Assembly: GCF_016834655.1 (NCBI RefSeq)
Contig: NZ_JAENHP010000003.1
Span: 1 to 64,000 of the forward strand
From: Paractinoplanes ovalisporus
Lineage (GTDB): Bacteria > Actinomycetota > Actinomycetes > Mycobacteriales > Micromonosporaceae
Direction of reading: 5' to 3'
DNA: 64,000 nt
Below, in pieces: positions 51,822 through 60,054 of this stretch (the stretch's first letter is position 1; the number at the start of each line of letters is the position of its first letter). The position numbers and the translations under genes are program-made. Below the pieces are notes generated by a model. It searched no databases. It was not told the origin of the DNA and saw nothing but the letters and a program-made list of their open reading frames with translations.

Positions 51822-51881
51822 CTTATCGGAACAGCCGCGCCTGCGACACGGCTTATCGGAACAGCTGCATCTGCGACACCG
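51822..51881 (-). repeat. 30-bp duplication of the 3' end of the anti-sigma-like gene
   Basis: CTTATCGGAACAG.(C/T)GC.(G/T)CTGCGACAC. occurs at 51822 and 51852, period 30 bp. Read on the minus strand the real end is V-S-Q-M-Q-L-F-R-stop (51853), followed by a downstream copy V-S-Q-A-R-L-F-R-stop. Confidence 0.9.
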
Positions 51882-52680
51882 CGGCCAGGGTGATCAGCTG
51901 GTCGACGGTCAGCGGCAGATCCTTGCGGCCGACCCGGTAGTCCTCGGGCCCATAGGCGCGGTCCGGGTCGGTGGGGGTGACCGCCGGAACGCCGTTCGAG
52001 GCGCTGACGAAGATCTCGGTCCCGCCCTTGTAGATGCGGATGTTGACGAGGCGATAGCCGTTGTCGCTCCGCGAATCCAGGACGGTTACCCGCTCGCCGT
52101 GGGGGCCGGTGCGGACCGAACAGACGCCCGTGCAGTCGCCGGGATCCGTCGTCGCCGGTGAGGCGCCGAACCCGATCGTGCCCACGCCGTTCACGTCGCT
52201 GACCACCGTCCCCGCGCTGAACCCGGGCGGCGTGGTCTCGGCCGCTCGCTTCGGATCGAAGACGCGGTAGGCGAACGCCTCCAGGGGCGCGCGCTCCGGC
52301 GTCTCGCGCGCGAAGGTGGCGCCGGGCAGCAGCCGGGGAACGGCCTCGACCAGGTAGCACGTCATCATGTCGGCCGCCCCGGGCACGGGGATGTTGGGGT
52401 TGTCCGCGGGCGTCCCTTTCGCGAACGGCGTGCGGCAGGTGGCCAGCGGCTCGGGCGCCGGCGGGTCGACGGCCGGAACCGAGGGCCGGGCCCACAACGG
52501 AACCGCGACGGCGATCGTGGCGACCGCGGCGGTGACCGTGCCGGCGGCGAGCGCGAGACGACGCGTACGGCGGCGCAATCGGCCTTTGCGCATGACCTCG
52601 TCGAGCGTGAAGGCCGGCGGGGGCGCGTCGGAGGTGTAGGTGAGCAGCGCTTCCTGGATGTCGGTGTCGGCCACGGTCAC
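51853..52680 (-). CDS. Membrane-anchored partner of SigE-family sigma factor (CU044-like)
   Basis: 275 aa. The cytosolic N-terminus to residue 40 includes L-D-E-V-M-R-K-G-R-L-R-R-R-T. One transmembrane helix spans 42-62, then comes an extracytoplasmic domain of about 210 residues with four cysteines in two close pairs. The gene overlaps its upstream sigma factor by 4 bp, so it is probably the sensor/anti-sigma protein. The last ten codons are duplicated downstream of the stop. Confidence 0.8.
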   Translation of the reverse strand: MTVADTDIQEALLTYTSDAPPPAFTLDEVMRKGRLRRRTRRLALAAGTVTAAVATIAVAVPLWARPSVPAVDPPAPEPLATCRTPFAKGTPADNPNIPVPGAADMMTCYLVEAVPRLLPGATFARETPERAPLEAFAYRVFDPKRAAETTPPGFSAGTVVSDVNGVGTIGFGASPATTDPGDCTGVCSVRTGPHGERVTVLDSRSDNGYRLVNIRIYKGGTEIFVSASNGVPAVTPTDPDRAYGPEDYRVGRKDLPLTVDQLITLAAVSQMQLFR

Positions 52681-53192
52681 TTCTCCTGCAGGCTCATGGC
52701 GGCGCGCAGGGCCGTGATGCCCCGGCTCGCCTGGCTCTTGACGGTTCCCTCGGCGATCTGGAGCAGCTCGGCCACCTCGGCGATCGACAGGTCCTCGAGA
52801 TGGCGCAGCACGACCACGGCCCGCTGCTGGGCGGGCAACGCACGCAGGGCACGACCCAGGTCGTCGTGGAGCTCGGCCTCGGGCGCGGGGCGTTCCGGCA
52901 CCTCGGCCACGACCTCCTCGCGACGGTGCCGGTGGCGGTGCGTCAGGAAGGTGTTGACCAGCGACCTACGGACGTACGCGTCAATCGAGGTGTCCTGGAC
53001 CTTGCGCCAGTGGGGGTAGAGCTTGACGAAAGTCGTCTGCACCAGGTCGTCGGCCGTGTGCCAGTCGCCGCACAGGGCATAGGCCAGTCGGCGCGTCGCG
53101 GGCAACCGGGCGGCGAAGTAGGCCGCGAACTCGGCGTCGGGGGCGTTGTTCGGCACACCAGTTGGACTCGCGCCGGGCCCCGGAAGGTTCAA
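52677..53192 (-). CDS. SigE-family ECF RNA polymerase sigma factor
   Basis: 171 aa. The [31 protein letters not shown] start is the mark of actinobacterial SigE-70 family (TIGR02983) factors. Sigma2 and sigma4 ([27 protein letters not shown]) are intact. It is coupled by 4-bp overlap to its membrane partner. Its stop and start flank the Rho gene end by one base, but rho has its own leader, so co-transcription is uncertain. Confidence 0.9.
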   Translation of the reverse strand: MNLPGPGASPTGVPNNAPDAEFAAYFAARLPATRRLAYALCGDWHTADDLVQTTFVKLYPHWRKVQDTSIDAYVRRSLVNTFLTHRHRHRREEVVAEVPERPAPEAELHDDLGRALRALPAQQRAVVVLRHLEDLSIAEVAELLQIAEGTVKSQASRGITALRAAMSLQEK

Positions 53193-54302
53193 CTACGCGG
53201 CCAGGGAATGTGCGACCCGGCGCAGGAACTCGTTGTTCGAGGCGGTCCCGCGCAGCTGGTCGAGCAGCTGGCGCATCGCGTCGGGGGCGCCCAGCACGCG
53301 GCGCACCTGGGTGACAATCGCGAGCTCGGCCGGGGAGAGCAGGTTCTCGTCATGGCGGGTCCCGGTCTGGGACAGGTCGATCGCGGGGAAGATGCGGCTC
53401 TCGGCCAGCGAACGGTCGAGCTTGAGCTCGGCGTTGCCGGTGCTCTTGTACTCCTCGAAGATCAGGTTGTCCATGGCCGAGCCGTTCTCGACGAGCGCGG
53501 TCGCGATGATGGTGAGCGAGCCGCCGCCGTCGATGTTGCGGGCCGCGCCCAGGAACCGCTTGGGCGGATAGAGGGCCGTCGAGTCGAGACCACCCGAGAG
53601 CGTACGGCCGCGGCCCGGCGCCATCAGGTTGTAGGCGCGGCCCAGACGGGTGATCGAGTCGAGCAGCACGACGACGTCGCGGCCCTGCTCGACCAGGCGC
53701 TTGGCCCGTTCGATGGTCAGTTCGGCCAGGGCGGTGTGCTCGTGCGGCGGGCGGTCGAAGGTGGCGGCGATGACTTCGCCATTGACCGTACGGGTGAAGT
53801 CCGTGACCTCCTCGGGCCGCTCGTCGACGAGCAGGACCATGAGGTGGACCTCGGGGTTGTTGGTGGCGATGGCGTTGGCGATCTGCTTGAGGACCGTGGT
53901 CTTGCCGGCCTTGGGCGGGGCCACGATCAGCGCCCGCTGACCCTTGCCGATGGGCATGGCCAGGTCGATGACGCGGGTGGTGAGCAGCTTGGGGTCGGTC
54001 TCGAGGCGCAGACGCTCCTGGGGATAGAGCGCGGTGAGGTCGTAGAAGTCCGGGCGGCGGCCCATCGGCTCGTCCAGCCGGAGGGTCGCGGGCTTGCGGC
54101 CGGTGAGCGTGGCCAGGCCGGTGACGCGGTCGCCGCGGCGCAGGCCGAGGCGGCGGATCTCGTGCATGTTGACCTGGATGTCCTTTGGGCCGGGCAGGTA
54201 TCCGTCCATGCGGAGCCAGGCCCGGTCGTCGACGATGTCCAGCAGGGCGTTCACCGACATTTCGGTGGTTTCAGTCGTAGTGGTAGTTCGGCGGTCGGTC
54301 AT
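53193..54302 (-). CDS. rho: Transcription termination factor Rho, short form
   Basis: 369 aa. The N-terminal RNA-binding cold-shock fold is at residues 17-75 (L-D-I-V-D-D-R-A-W-L-R, Y-L-P-G-P-K-D-I-Q-V). The RecA-type core has Walker A P-P-K-A-G-K-T-T near 128 and Walker B V-V-V-L-L-D-S-I-T-R-L. The Q-loop/R-loop regions (A-R-N-I-D-G-G-G-S-L-T-I-I-A-T-A) follow, so the motor is complete. It lacks the long Arg-rich N-terminal extension that actinobacterial housekeeping Rho proteins usually carry (about 600-700 aa total), which suggests a second, paralogous Rho. GGAG lies 6 nt before ATG 54302; a long C-rich leader precedes it. Confidence 0.92.
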   Translation of the reverse strand: MTDRRTTTTTETTEMSVNALLDIVDDRAWLRMDGYLPGPKDIQVNMHEIRRLGLRRGDRVTGLATLTGRKPATLRLDEPMGRRPDFYDLTALYPQERLRLETDPKLLTTRVIDLAMPIGKGQRALIVAPPKAGKTTVLKQIANAIATNNPEVHLMVLLVDERPEEVTDFTRTVNGEVIAATFDRPPHEHTALAELTIERAKRLVEQGRDVVVLLDSITRLGRAYNLMAPGRGRTLSGGLDSTALYPPKRFLGAARNIDGGGSLTIIATALVENGSAMDNLIFEEYKSTGNAELKLDRSLAESRIFPAIDLSQTGTRHDENLLSPAELAIVTQVRRVLGAPDAMRQLLDQLRGTASNNEFLRRVAHSLAA

Positions 54303-54515
54303 GGAGGTACTCCAGAGGGAGGGAGGCCTGCGGGTACGCAGGGATGGGTTGCTCGCCCCGCCCTCGCTGCTTGCCTGCTTTCGCGGGGCTGGGCCGGCTT
54401 TCTTTCGCGGCGCTTGTCTCGTTGCGCGCTGATGGACTGGCGGCCGGGAATCTTCACGGCCTGATTGCTTCCGGGGGCTGGGCCACAACCGGAAAGCGAC
54501 TGCGGTCAAGATAGC
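54303..54515 (-). promoter_or_regulatory. Long 5' leader and promoter of the short rho gene
   Basis: TATCTT (54515-54510, minus) could be a -10, giving a leader of about 200 nt before the Rho ATG. The sense strand of that leader is rich in C and A with few stable stems (repeated GCGAAAG/GCAAGC pieces), the composition expected of a rut-like site for autogenous control by Rho. No coding frame was credible here. Confidence 0.45.
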
Positions 54516-54600
54516 ACCCGCCGGGCGAAGATCACAGCACCGGCTCGCGACATGACACCTCGCGGACACCACAGGTTTGCCGTCCGGTCGTGTGCCCGGT

Positions 54601-55473
54601 GTGGAATTCGGCGTGCACCACGCCAACCACTACTACGGGCATTCGCACGTCCTGGCGCGTTACTGCGGCCTCGACGACACCTCGCCGCCCCGCCTGCACG
54701 GCTACCTGCAGCACGGCTGGAACATCGGCGACGGCATGGCGCCCGATCACGAGTACGTGCCCGGGATCCCGAAGTTCGTCTGGTCCGAGCGGGTGCGGCG
54801 CCGGGCGTGGTCGCTGGGCCGCCGCGAGGTTTACGTGGTGGGCTCCCCATGGGCGTACCTGCTGTCGATGGAACCCGCTGCCTCGTCCGAGCCGCGCGAG
54901 GGAACCATCTGGTACCCGTTTCACGGCTGGGAGGGCCAGCACATCATCGGCGACCACGACGGCCTGATCCGCGAGATCCGGGAGACCGAGACCGGCCCGG
55001 TGACGGTGTGTCTGTACTGGCAGGAGTTCCGTGACAAGCGGGTGCGGGCGCTGTACGAGAAGGCCGGCTTCCGGGTGATCTGCCACGGCTACCGGGGTGG
55101 CTGGTGGAAGGACCTCGACCCCGGGTTCCTGTACCGTCAACTCGCCGAGCAGCGCCGGCATTCCCGGGTCGCGTCGAACCGCCTGTGCAGCGCCATCATG
55201 TACGGCACCCTGGCCGGTTGCGAGCCCGCCGTCTACGGCGACCCCATGCAGCTCGAGGGGGAGAAGTCCGCGTTCGGCGGCCAGGCCCGCATCGTCCGCG
55301 AGTGGGGCGCCCTGCACGGCAAGTCGATCGACGTCCCGCTGGCCCGCCAGGTCGCGACGGCCGAGCTGGGCGCCGACCGCCTGCTGCCCCCCGCCGAGCT
55401 GCGCCGCCTCTTCCAGTGGCCGTCGCTGCGCGAAGATCCCGATTTCGAGCTGACCGGAGTGTTGACCCGATGA
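54601..55473 (+). CDS. Hypothetical protein in a glycan-type cluster
   Basis: About 290 aa from GTG 54601; in-frame GTG 54592 is an alternative. There is no signal peptide. Features include Y-Y-G-H-S-H-V-L-A-R, G-Y-L-Q-H-G-W-N-I-G-D-G and a C-terminal L-C-S-A-I-M-Y-G-T-L-A-G-C-E-P-A-V-Y-G-D-P-M. The general look recalls CDP-glycerol or capsule-type transferases with a GT-B-like C-terminal half, but I cannot name the family. It is coupled to the methyltransferase-like gene by an ATGA overlap, and GT2/GT4 genes lie 1.5-3 kb downstream on the other strand. Confidence 0.65.
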   Translation: MEFGVHHANHYYGHSHVLARYCGLDDTSPPRLHGYLQHGWNIGDGMAPDHEYVPGIPKFVWSERVRRRAWSLGRREVYVVGSPWAYLLSMEPAASSEPREGTIWYPFHGWEGQHIIGDHDGLIREIRETETGPVTVCLYWQEFRDKRVRALYEKAGFRVICHGYRGGWWKDLDPGFLYRQLAEQRRHSRVASNRLCSAIMYGTLAGCEPAVYGDPMQLEGEKSAFGGQARIVREWGALHGKSIDVPLARQVATAELGADRLLPPAELRRLFQWPSLREDPDFELTGVLTR

Positions 55474-56909
55474 CCACGTTGATCGGCGGGGAGATGCTGC
55501 TCTGGTCCGACCTCGACGGCAGCCACGGCCCCGCCCCCGCCCAGGGTGACGCCTTGCGGTCGCTGACTTCAAAGGCTTGCGGCCGTACGCTCGTAGCCGG
55601 CCCCCACGCCCCGTCTCTCCTCCCGGCCGGCGACGTCACGGTCCTGATCCGCGGCGCCGAGGACGCACCCGCCTACGCCACCCACCCCGGCGTGACCGTC
55701 CTGTGCGGCAGCCTCGAGAAGTTGTCCGGCTCGTACGACACCGTGATCGCCCTGGACGGCCTGGACCGCCTGCATTCCGCCGAGGCGCCGCCGTTCTCCT
55801 GGGACGAGACGCTGACCCAGCTCCGGGCCGTGCTGGCCCCCGGCGGCCGGCTGCTGCTCGGCATGGAGAACCTGTTCGGCGTCCACCGTCTGGCCGCCCG
55901 GCCCACCCCACCCGCCGACACCGACTGGACCGTCCCCGACGACCGCGACCCGCATCGCCCGGCCGGCCACGCCCGCCTGCTGGCCCGCCTCGAGTCCGCA
56001 GGCCTGGACATCACCCACGACTACGCCGCGTATCCCTCACTGTCGTCACCTTCGGTGCTGCTAGGCCGTACAGCCCTGAACTCACCGTCGGGCGCGCTTT
56101 CGGCCGCCATCGCGGCCGCCTTCCCCAGGGTTGCGGCTTCCGATCCCGCCGCGTTGATCGACCCTGTGCGATTGGCGTCCACCGCCTGTCGCAACGGCCT
56201 GACCGTCGAGCTCGCTCCAGCCTGGATTGTCGTGGCCACGTCCGGCGAGGCCACCACTTCCTCTTTCCCCGAGTTGGTGATCAACGCCGAGCCGGTGACG
56301 GTCTCCTCGTTGCCGCAGGGCCGCACTTTGGAGGACCACCTGCTGGCCGCCGCCCAGCGCCGGGACCTCCCCGCCATGCGGGCCCTGCTGACAACGTGGC
56401 AGTCGGGCCCGTCCGCCGGCGTCCCCGCCGACCGGGTGGTGCTCACCTCCGTCCAAGAATCCAGCGGGGCTCTCGTTCCCTTGGCATCGCCCGGCGACCC
56501 GTTGAAAGCGTTGCGAGCCTTCGCTTCCACCGCGATCGCCGGCGGTTACGCCCACTTGTGGCCGATCCAGGCCGACGAGACCGAACTGACAGCCGTACTG
56601 GCCGGAATGACCGGCCGCGAGCTGGACCCCGCCGAGGTTCCACCCGCCGACCACCCCGCCACGCCCTCGACAGCCGACCTGCTGTCCGATCGGGAACGCC
56701 TGACCCGCGAACTCTCCGAGGCCAAGGCCAAACACGAGTGGTACGAGAAGATGCTGCTCCACCGCGAGGCCGAGGTGAAGCGGGTCCGCCAGATGAACGC
56801 TCTGCTCTCCGCCACCGCCCCCGGCCGCGCCGCCACCAGCCTGGTAGGCGGCCTGCGAGCCGGAAAACGCGCAGTCCGCGCAGTGGTCCGCCGAACCCGC
56901 GGCAACTGA
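55470..56909 (+). CDS. Methyltransferase-like protein with C-terminal coiled coil
   Basis: 479 aa. Residues 70-150 look like a degenerate class I SAM methyltransferase: Y-D-T-V-I-A-L-D-G-L-D-R-L then L-R-A-V-L-A-P-G-G-R-L-L-L-G-M-E-N as motif III/post-III. The usual GxGxG motif I is not clear near residue 45, so activity is uncertain. Residues 425-455 (L-S-D-R-E-R-L-T-R-E-L-S-E-A-K-A-K) form a coiled coil and the end is very basic. Its ATG overlaps the stop of the preceding gene. Confidence 0.68.
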   Translation: MTTLIGGEMLLWSDLDGSHGPAPAQGDALRSLTSKACGRTLVAGPHAPSLLPAGDVTVLIRGAEDAPAYATHPGVTVLCGSLEKLSGSYDTVIALDGLDRLHSAEAPPFSWDETLTQLRAVLAPGGRLLLGMENLFGVHRLAARPTPPADTDWTVPDDRDPHRPAGHARLLARLESAGLDITHDYAAYPSLSSPSVLLGRTALNSPSGALSAAIAAAFPRVAASDPAALIDPVRLASTACRNGLTVELAPAWIVVATSGEATTSSFPELVINAEPVTVSSLPQGRTLEDHLLAAAQRRDLPAMRALLTTWQSGPSAGVPADRVVLTSVQESSGALVPLASPGDPLKALRAFASTAIAGGYAHLWPIQADETELTAVLAGMTGRELDPAEVPPADHPATPSTADLLSDRERLTRELSEAKAKHEWYEKMLLHREAEVKRVRQMNALLSATAPGRAATSLVGGLRAGKRAVRAVVRRTRGN

Positions 56910-56949
56910 CGCTCGTTCTCGGTGTCCGGCTGGCGGTGAAGGGGTTCGC

Positions 56950-57597
56950 TCAGCCGCGGATCGAGCCGGTCGCCGAGCCGCGCAGCTGGTGGGCGAAGCA
57001 GACCACGCCGTAGTCGGCCGACAGGGTCACGTCCGAGAGGCGAACCGTGAAGAGGAAGTACTCGGCATCCTCGGGCAACTTCCTTCCCGCGTACGAGGGG
57101 AAGCGTTGCTCGCAGCCGGCCTCCGCGACCTCCTGGGTGAGGCCCTCGGTCTTCGGCTCGGGGAACGTCGCGAACACCTCGCTGGTGTGGGCGGACGCGC
57201 AGGGCAGCACGTCGATCCGGGTGCCGCGCTGCTGTTCCAGGTCTTTGGCGCAGTCCCCGGCCCGCAGGTCGCCCAGCCGGATACTGCGTTCGTCCCGGAT
57301 CGCGCCACTGGCGTCGCGGTCCGGCCCGTCGGCCACGTCACGGGCGACGGCCACGCCGATCGCGGTGGCGATGCCGGCGATCCACAAGCCGCAGATGCTG
57401 AGCCCGATGATCGCGAAGACCTTGCCCCGCTTGTCGCCGTTGCGCCGGCTCTGGGCGAGGCCGATGACGCCGAAGATGATGCTGAGCAGGCCGGTGCAGC
57501 CGAACAGGGCGAGCACCAGCGCCGCGATCGAGAAGCCGTTCGTCTTGCCGTTCCACTCGGGTCTCACCGGCGGCACAGGGGTGTACTGAAGATCCAC
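56950..57597 (-). CDS. DUF4190 membrane protein with extracytoplasmic domain
   Basis: 215 aa. Two transmembrane helices at residues 20-45 and 60-85 (G-F-S-I-A-A-L-V-L-A-L-F-G-C and V-F-A-I-I-G-L-S-I-C-G-L-W-I-A-G-I-A) are separated by A-Q-S-R-R-N-G-D-K-R-G-K, the DUF4190 signature. Residues 95-215 form an outside domain with four cysteines (R-A-G-D-C-A, L-P-C-A, A-G-C-E-Q-R-F-P and V-V-C-F), like the septum-formation-type domain of actinobacterial lipoproteins. Function unknown. Confidence 0.78.
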   Translation of the reverse strand: MDLQYTPVPPVRPEWNGKTNGFSIAALVLALFGCTGLLSIIFGVIGLAQSRRNGDKRGKVFAIIGLSICGLWIAGIATAIGVAVARDVADGPDRDASGAIRDERSIRLGDLRAGDCAKDLEQQRGTRIDVLPCASAHTSEVFATFPEPKTEGLTQEVAEAGCEQRFPSYAGRKLPEDAEYFLFTVRLSDVTLSADYGVVCFAHQLRGSATGSIRG

Positions 57598-57620
57598 CGG
57601 CGCACGCTACATCGACGGGC

Positions 57621-58715
57621 CTAGCTGCGCTGCCCCGTCAGCCCGTCGTAGATGTCTTCGAGGCGGTGGCTCTGCTTCACGACGTCGAAGTCCGCTTCGG
57701 CTCGCGCGCGTGCCGCCGTACCGTAAGCGGTCTGAAGGTCTTGATCGTCGAGGAGTTTGCGCAGGTTGGCCGTGAGCGCGCCCCGGTCGCCCTCGTCACC
57801 GAGCAGGCCGGTGACGCCGTCGGTGACCGCCTCGGGGATGCCGCTGTGGCGGGTCGAGACCACGGGCAGGCCGAGCGCCATCGCCTCCACGATCGTGGTC
57901 GGCAGGCCTTCGCTGTCACCGTCGGCGGCCGTACGGGAGGGGGCCGCCAGCAGGCGCGACTCGGCCAGCCGCTGATACACCTCGGCGGCCGGCCGCGCTC
58001 CGGCGAAGGTCGCGTCGACGCGCAGCTCACCGGCGTACGCGCGCATCTGCTCAAGAAGCGGGCCGTCGCCGATGAACAGGGCCTTGGCGTCGAGCGTGGC
58101 CAGGGCGGCGATCAGGTCGTCGGCGCCCTTCTTCTCGACGAAGCGGCCCACGAATGCGACGTCCCAGCGTTTCGGCACGTCGGGCACCGTGGCCGGGATG
58201 GGGACGCCGGTGTGGTGGACGCGGAGCTTGGCCGGGTCGGCGCCCCAGCCGATCGCTCGCTGCCGGATGACGTCGGAGACCGCGATCAGGCTCGCCGCCC
58301 GGTCGAAGACGCTGCGCAGGTTGCGGCGGTAGCGGACACCCTTGGCGCCGGTGCTCTCGGGCTGGCGGGTGACGTCGTGGCCGTGCAGGGTCACCACGAG
58401 CGGGATGCCCGCGCGGGCCGCTTCGCCGCTGACCAGCCAGCCGTCGCCGCCGAAATGGGCGTGGACGAGATCCGGTGCGATTTGCCCGATTCGCCGCCGC
58501 AGCTGCGGAGACGTGCCCAGCAGCCGGAGCCGGAGAAAGGCCCGCGGGTCGGAGAACGTGATGACGTCGGTGTCGCGGGCCAGCACGGAGTCGGTTTTCG
58601 TCGCGCCCACGTAGACCGGCTGCCACCGGCTCAGCGAGTCGGCCTGGTTGCGGATGAACGTCTCGGACGCCGAGATCATCGCGCTGCGCCAGATCGCGAC
58701 CTTGCGCTCAGGCAT
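57621..58715 (-). CDS. GT4-family glycosyltransferase (exopolysaccharide type)
   Basis: 364 aa GT-B enzyme. The acceptor domain starts R-S-A-M-I-S-A-S-E-T-F-I-R-N-Q-A and includes V-H-A-H-F-G-G-D-G and T-L-H-G-H-D-V, typical of colanic-acid WcaL/AmsK-like enzymes. The donor domain has V-G-R-F-V-E-K-K-G near residue 190 and E-G-L-P-T-T-I-V-E-A-M-A-L-G-L-P-V-V near 275 (E-x7-E). ATG 58715 overlaps the GT2 gene end by 8 bp, so they are co-translated. Likely assembles a cell-surface or exported glycan. Confidence 0.85.
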   Translation of the reverse strand: MPERKVAIWRSAMISASETFIRNQADSLSRWQPVYVGATKTDSVLARDTDVITFSDPRAFLRLRLLGTSPQLRRRIGQIAPDLVHAHFGGDGWLVSGEAARAGIPLVVTLHGHDVTRQPESTGAKGVRYRRNLRSVFDRAASLIAVSDVIRQRAIGWGADPAKLRVHHTGVPIPATVPDVPKRWDVAFVGRFVEKKGADDLIAALATLDAKALFIGDGPLLEQMRAYAGELRVDATFAGARPAAEVYQRLAESRLLAAPSRTAADGDSEGLPTTIVEAMALGLPVVSTRHSGIPEAVTDGVTGLLGDEGDRGALTANLRKLLDDQDLQTAYGTAARARAEADFDVVKQSHRLEDIYDGLTGQRS

Positions 58716-59643
58716 GCGCCTTCTTCTTTCCACCCACAACCAGGTCCCGTACGCGGTGACGGACGTTCGGTGGCAAAGCCCAGATCTGCAGGAAGGTCAT
58801 GTAGTCGATCGGGCCCGGCTTGCCGTGGGTGCGCGCCTCGCTCAGCAGCTCGCGGAACACCTTGGGGTCGCGCGTCGGGGCGGCCATCGAGCTGATCACA
58901 CTCATCGTGACGGCGGCGTACGCACGCGGAGTGAACAGGTGCCGGCTGGCCCGTACCCAGGCCAGCTGCTCCTGCCACGGGTTGTGCAGGCTGATCCGGT
59001 CGCGGTTCTCGTCCTGGTGCCAGAGCACGAGGGCGTCGGGGGCGTAGAGCAGTTCGACGTCGTCGTGCTGCAGGGCCCGCAGTGTCCAGTCGAGTTCCTG
59101 CTGGCGGCGCAGCCCCACGGTGAACGGCACCCGCCGCAGCAACTCGGTCGGCGCCATGATCGTGGAGGTCTGGATGAAGCCGTCGCCGTAGAACAGGCCG
59201 CGCCGCACGGTCAGGTATTCGCTGAGCGGCTCGCCCGCCTCGGGAAGCCGGCGCGGCATGACGGTGTCGGCCCGCGGCGTACGGCTGATCATGCGGGTCG
59301 CCACGATCGGGCTGGCCTTGCCGGCGGTGGCGGCCAGTGCCAGCTGCGCCTCGATCTTGCCGGGCATCCACTCGTCGTCGTCGTCCAGCAGCGCCACCCA
59401 CTGGCCCTGGGCGGCCTTGACACCCTGGTTGCGGGCGTTCGGGGCCTTTCCGCGTACGGGCAGGGTCAGCACGCGCAGACGGTCGTCGCCGATCTCCTTG
59501 AGTGCCGTCCCGGTGGCGTCGTCCGGGCCGTCGATCACGACGATGACCTCGAGGTCGCGGTGCGTCTGCGCCAGGGCGCTGCGCACCGCCCGGCTGGCCA
59601 GGTCCGGCCGGTTGCACGTCGGGATGACGACGCTGACGTCCAT
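58708..59643 (-). CDS. GT2-family glycosyltransferase
   Basis: 311-aa GT-A enzyme. V-V-I-P-T-C-N-R-P is at residues 5-14, the D-x-D-like motif L-L-D-D-D-D-E-W near 95, V-V-I-D-G-P-D-D near 40 and a C-terminal helical tail (A-V-T-M-S-V-I-S-S-M-A-A) without membrane-pore helices. It probably adds an NDP-hexose to a lipid-linked glycan on the cytoplasmic face. The start at 59643 precedes a 411-bp spacer. It works with the GT4 gene immediately downstream. Confidence 0.85.
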   Translation of the reverse strand: MDVSVVIPTCNRPDLASRAVRSALAQTHRDLEVIVVIDGPDDATGTALKEIGDDRLRVLTLPVRGKAPNARNQGVKAAQGQWVALLDDDDEWMPGKIEAQLALAATAGKASPIVATRMISRTPRADTVMPRRLPEAGEPLSEYLTVRRGLFYGDGFIQTSTIMAPTELLRRVPFTVGLRRQQELDWTLRALQHDDVELLYAPDALVLWHQDENRDRISLHNPWQEQLAWVRASRHLFTPRAYAAVTMSVISSMAAPTRDPKVFRELLSEARTHGKPGPIDYMTFLQIWALPPNVRHRVRDLVVGGKKKAHA

Positions 59644-60054
59644 GTCGTGGTTACCTGCTTATCGTGTCGGGCCGGGCATTTCCGCCGGCTGGGCCGCAGA
59701 TTAGGGCGGCCCGGCGGCGGGAGGGTTAATGACAGGCGTCACCGCCGCGAACCGGGCATGTGCAGGCTCGGTCTCAGCGGGCCGACAGTGAACTTTCCGT
59801 GACTTCCGACCGGGCGGAGCGGTGTAGCCGGACGTGAGAGCGTTGCGCACGCGCCTGCCGCCGTCTCCGTCTCCGCCCGCGCGCCGGCCCTCGCTTTCTC
59901 GCCCTCGCCGGTAACCGGAACGAGTGAGTTTCAGATGACGAAGTCACTCGTCCGAGGTAACGCCCCGGAAGCGGTTCGAAGCGTACGGTGAACGGCACCT
60001 TGCGGGCTGGTTGCTGCGCAAGAAACAGCGGCGCACGCGCGAAGGGACAAGGCA
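59644..60054. other. Gene-free spacer with an inverted repeat
   Basis: No credible frame was found in 411 bp. The only ordered elements are ACGAGTGA (59920-59927) with TCACTCGT (59944-59951), perfect arms 16 bp apart, and a CGGTAACCG palindrome just before, upstream of the MEDS-STAS gene. Confidence 0.6.
59911..59951. promoter_or_regulatory. Inverted-repeat operator candidate upstream of the MEDS-STAS gene
   Basis: ACGAGTGA ... TCACTCGT (8-bp arms) directly follows the GGTAACC palindrome. It lies about 100 bp before the GTG at 60055, the distance expected of a regulator site. Confidence 0.4.

Noticed and set aside
59644..60054. tRNA or small RNA gene in the 411-bp spacer
   Set aside because: A GGTTCGA is present at about 59977 but no acceptor stem, anticodon arm or CCA context fits.
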